Shown: positions 62,953-64,000 of the stretch, one piece after another
Layout: each line of letters opens with the position of its first letter
How positions within the stretch are numbered: position 1 is the first letter of the stretch
Assembly: GCA_026003835.1 (NCBI GenBank)
Contig: BPHZ01000002.1
Coordinates: 124,001-188,000, forward strand
DNA: 64,000 nt
Direction of reading: 5' to 3'
DNA from: Herpetosiphonaceae bacterium
GTDB taxonomy: Bacteria; Chloroflexota; Chloroflexia; Chloroflexales; Herpetosiphonaceae
Notes under the pieces: model-generated
What the model saw: only the letters and a program-made list of their open reading frames with translations
Database searches by the model: none
Told to the model about the DNA's origin: nothing
Translations under genes and position numbers: made by a program

Positions 62953-64000
62953 ATGACAACCAGGGATTTCACTGACTCTCCAAAGTGGCAACACAACCCG
63001 TTCGCCAATATTCTAGCGCTTAGCCGTACCCTAACGATCAACCAGCCTCTCGACCAGCAGTTGACGCAGATCGCACAGGCGATCGAAAAATATCTCGGCT
63101 ACCGTCTCGTTATCGTCAACCTCTACGACCCAATCGACCAGGTGTTTAGGGCGCGGGCGGGCGTCGGTGTTCCTCCTGCTATCCTTGCGCGGATGATGGC
63201 AAACCCGCTGCCTGAGGAACACATCAATGTTCTCTTTAATCCCCAGCACCAAATCAGCTCCTCCTATTTCATTCCTGCGTCCAGTTGGAACAACCCGAAT
63301 CATGTGAATAATCCGCCGCCGTGGGCCTACTACCCGGAGTTTAACTACGGCGACGGCGAGGATGCCTGGCAACGGGGCGATGATCTGCTGGTGCCGATCC
63401 GTCTGGCAGATGGTTCCTTTATTGGTTTTATCTCTGTCGATGCTCCCGTTGATGAGCGCCGGCCGGCGTTAGAGAAAGTCCAGATCCTGGAGATCTTTGC
63501 TAATCAGGCGGCGACGGCGATTCAAAACAGTCGCCTGTATGAGCAGGCGCGGATGCAGGCTGTGCGGCTGGTGGTGCTGAATGAGATTGGCCGTGTGTTA
63601 TCGGCAACCCTGGATCTCCCAATGCTCTATCGCACGATTGTCGCCGAGACGCGGCGGGTGCTGTTGGTAGATGCCGCCTATATTGTGCTCTACGATAGTA
63701 AAGCCCAGCGCTGTGAGACAACCTTCTGGATCGATCAAGATGAAGTTTGGTCCGGCTGCCAGGTCTTTGCATTGGACGATGGCCCGGCCAGCCATGTCAT
63801 TCGCACAAAGCGACCATACGTTGTCAATCAGCCAAGCGATCCCATCCAGGCCCGGGGTGGGTCTTTCGGCGATATGCAGCGCGCCAGCGCTTCGGCGCTG
63901 CATGTGCCGATGCTGATTGGCGAGCGGGTTATTGGCGTGATCTCGGTGCAGAGTTACAAGCCCAACGCGTATTGCGATGAGGACCTGCAGATCATCTCGA
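62953..64000 (+). CDS. Tandem-GAF signalling protein, partial (3' end outside window)
   Basis: The frame is open to the right edge; about 349 residues are visible. Two GAF domains are present: one at about 20-195 (ILALSRTLTINQPLDQQLTQIAQAIEKYLGYRLVIVNLYD ... DDLLVPIRLADGSFIGFISVD) and a second from about 200 (LNEIGRVLSATLDLPMLYRTIVAETRRVLLVDAAYIVLYD ... LHVPMLIGERVIGVISVQS). The first GAF has a long insertion rich in Asn, Pro and Tyr. The output domain lies outside, probably a kinase, cyclase or GGDEF. ATG 62953 follows GGAG; ATG 62941 and 62923 are in-frame alternatives. Confidence 0.8.
   Translation, partial: MTTRDFTDSPKWQHNPFANILALSRTLTINQPLDQQLTQIAQAIEKYLGYRLVIVNLYDPIDQVFRARAGVGVPPAILARMMANPLPEEHINVLFNPQHQISSSYFIPASSWNNPNHVNNPPPWAYYPEFNYGDGEDAWQRGDDLLVPIRLADGSFIGFISVDAPVDERRPALEKVQILEIFANQAATAIQNSRLYEQARMQAVRLVVLNEIGRVLSATLDLPMLYRTIVAETRRVLLVDAAYIVLYDSKAQRCETTFWIDQDEVWSGCQVFALDDGPASHVIRTKRPYVVNQPSDPIQARGGSFGDMQRASASALHVPMLIGERVIGVISVQSYKPNAYCDEDLQIIS

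Noticed and set aside
1-64000. tRNA, rRNA, CRISPR arrays, riboswitches, prophage or insertion sequences
   Set aside because: I scanned for T-loop GGTTCGAATCC-like signals, direct repeat-spacer patterns, transposase motifs and phage structural genes and found none convincing.

Overview
This 64 kb window is a GC-rich (roughly 60%) bacterial chromosome segment. It most resembles a member of the Chloroflexota, probably a filamentous Chloroflexia relative. That placement is an inference from gene content: an auracyanin-like blue-copper lipoprotein, very large multi-GAF sensor kinases, FHA/GAF/cyclase signalling proteins, and many single-gene housekeeping loci scattered among sensory genes. I see no rRNA, tRNA, CRISPR array, prophage or transposase.

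Layout. 0-4 kb: a minus-strand operon (thioesterase, NAD-kinase-like protein, holB, FHA-GAF-cyclase running off the left edge). 4-9 kb: a plus-strand operon (fabF, rnc, RmlD-like reductase, HEAT-repeat protein, divergent PRPP synthetase). 8.6-21 kb: LCP cell-wall ligase, hydrolase, tsaD, auracyanin-like protein, uvrA, a VOC protein, a WYL regulator and tex. 21-29.7 kb: PAS/GAF histidine kinase, CvpA-CAP fusion, hydrolase, GNAT, NUDIX, methyltransferase and several small unknown genes. 29.9-41.3 kb: an ABC-2 exporter (two permeases, one ATPase) followed by a surface-polysaccharide cluster (methyltransferase, three GT2 enzymes, one GT4, a Wzx-type flippase, a GT-C mannosyltransferase-like protein). 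41.6-54.4 kb: mutM, GT2, CHASE4 hybrid kinase, four-GAF NarL-type kinase, orphan ParB-like protein, rho, glpX, an AAA-type NTPase with a membrane tail, and a lone receiver protein. 54.5-61.4 kb: Lon-N domain protein, YqaA-like protein, TlpA thioredoxin, degenerate Lgt-like protein and CopB-type P-ATPase in a tight plus-strand run, then LysR, a GIDE-domain membrane protein and a lipoprotein on the minus strand. 61.7-64 kb: a zinc-ribbon class III cyclase and a GAF protein cut by the right edge.

Three things stand out. (1) Nearly every gene from 31.5 to 39.4 kb, and rho at 50-51 kb, is broken by single-base frameshifts, most of which lengthen a homopolymer by one. The intact proteins can be rebuilt by hand, so I read this as base-call or assembly error and annotate full gene spans. 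(2) A dispersed intergenic repeat of about 80-100 bp occurs three times (3.2, 38.5 and 51.7 kb); its CTAG end supplies the stop codon of two neighbouring genes. (3) A copper/thiol operon carries an Lgt-family protein that lacks key catalytic residues. Many promoters use an extended -10 of the form TGGTATAAT or TGGTATACT. I did not find a clear-cut new defence or mobile system.
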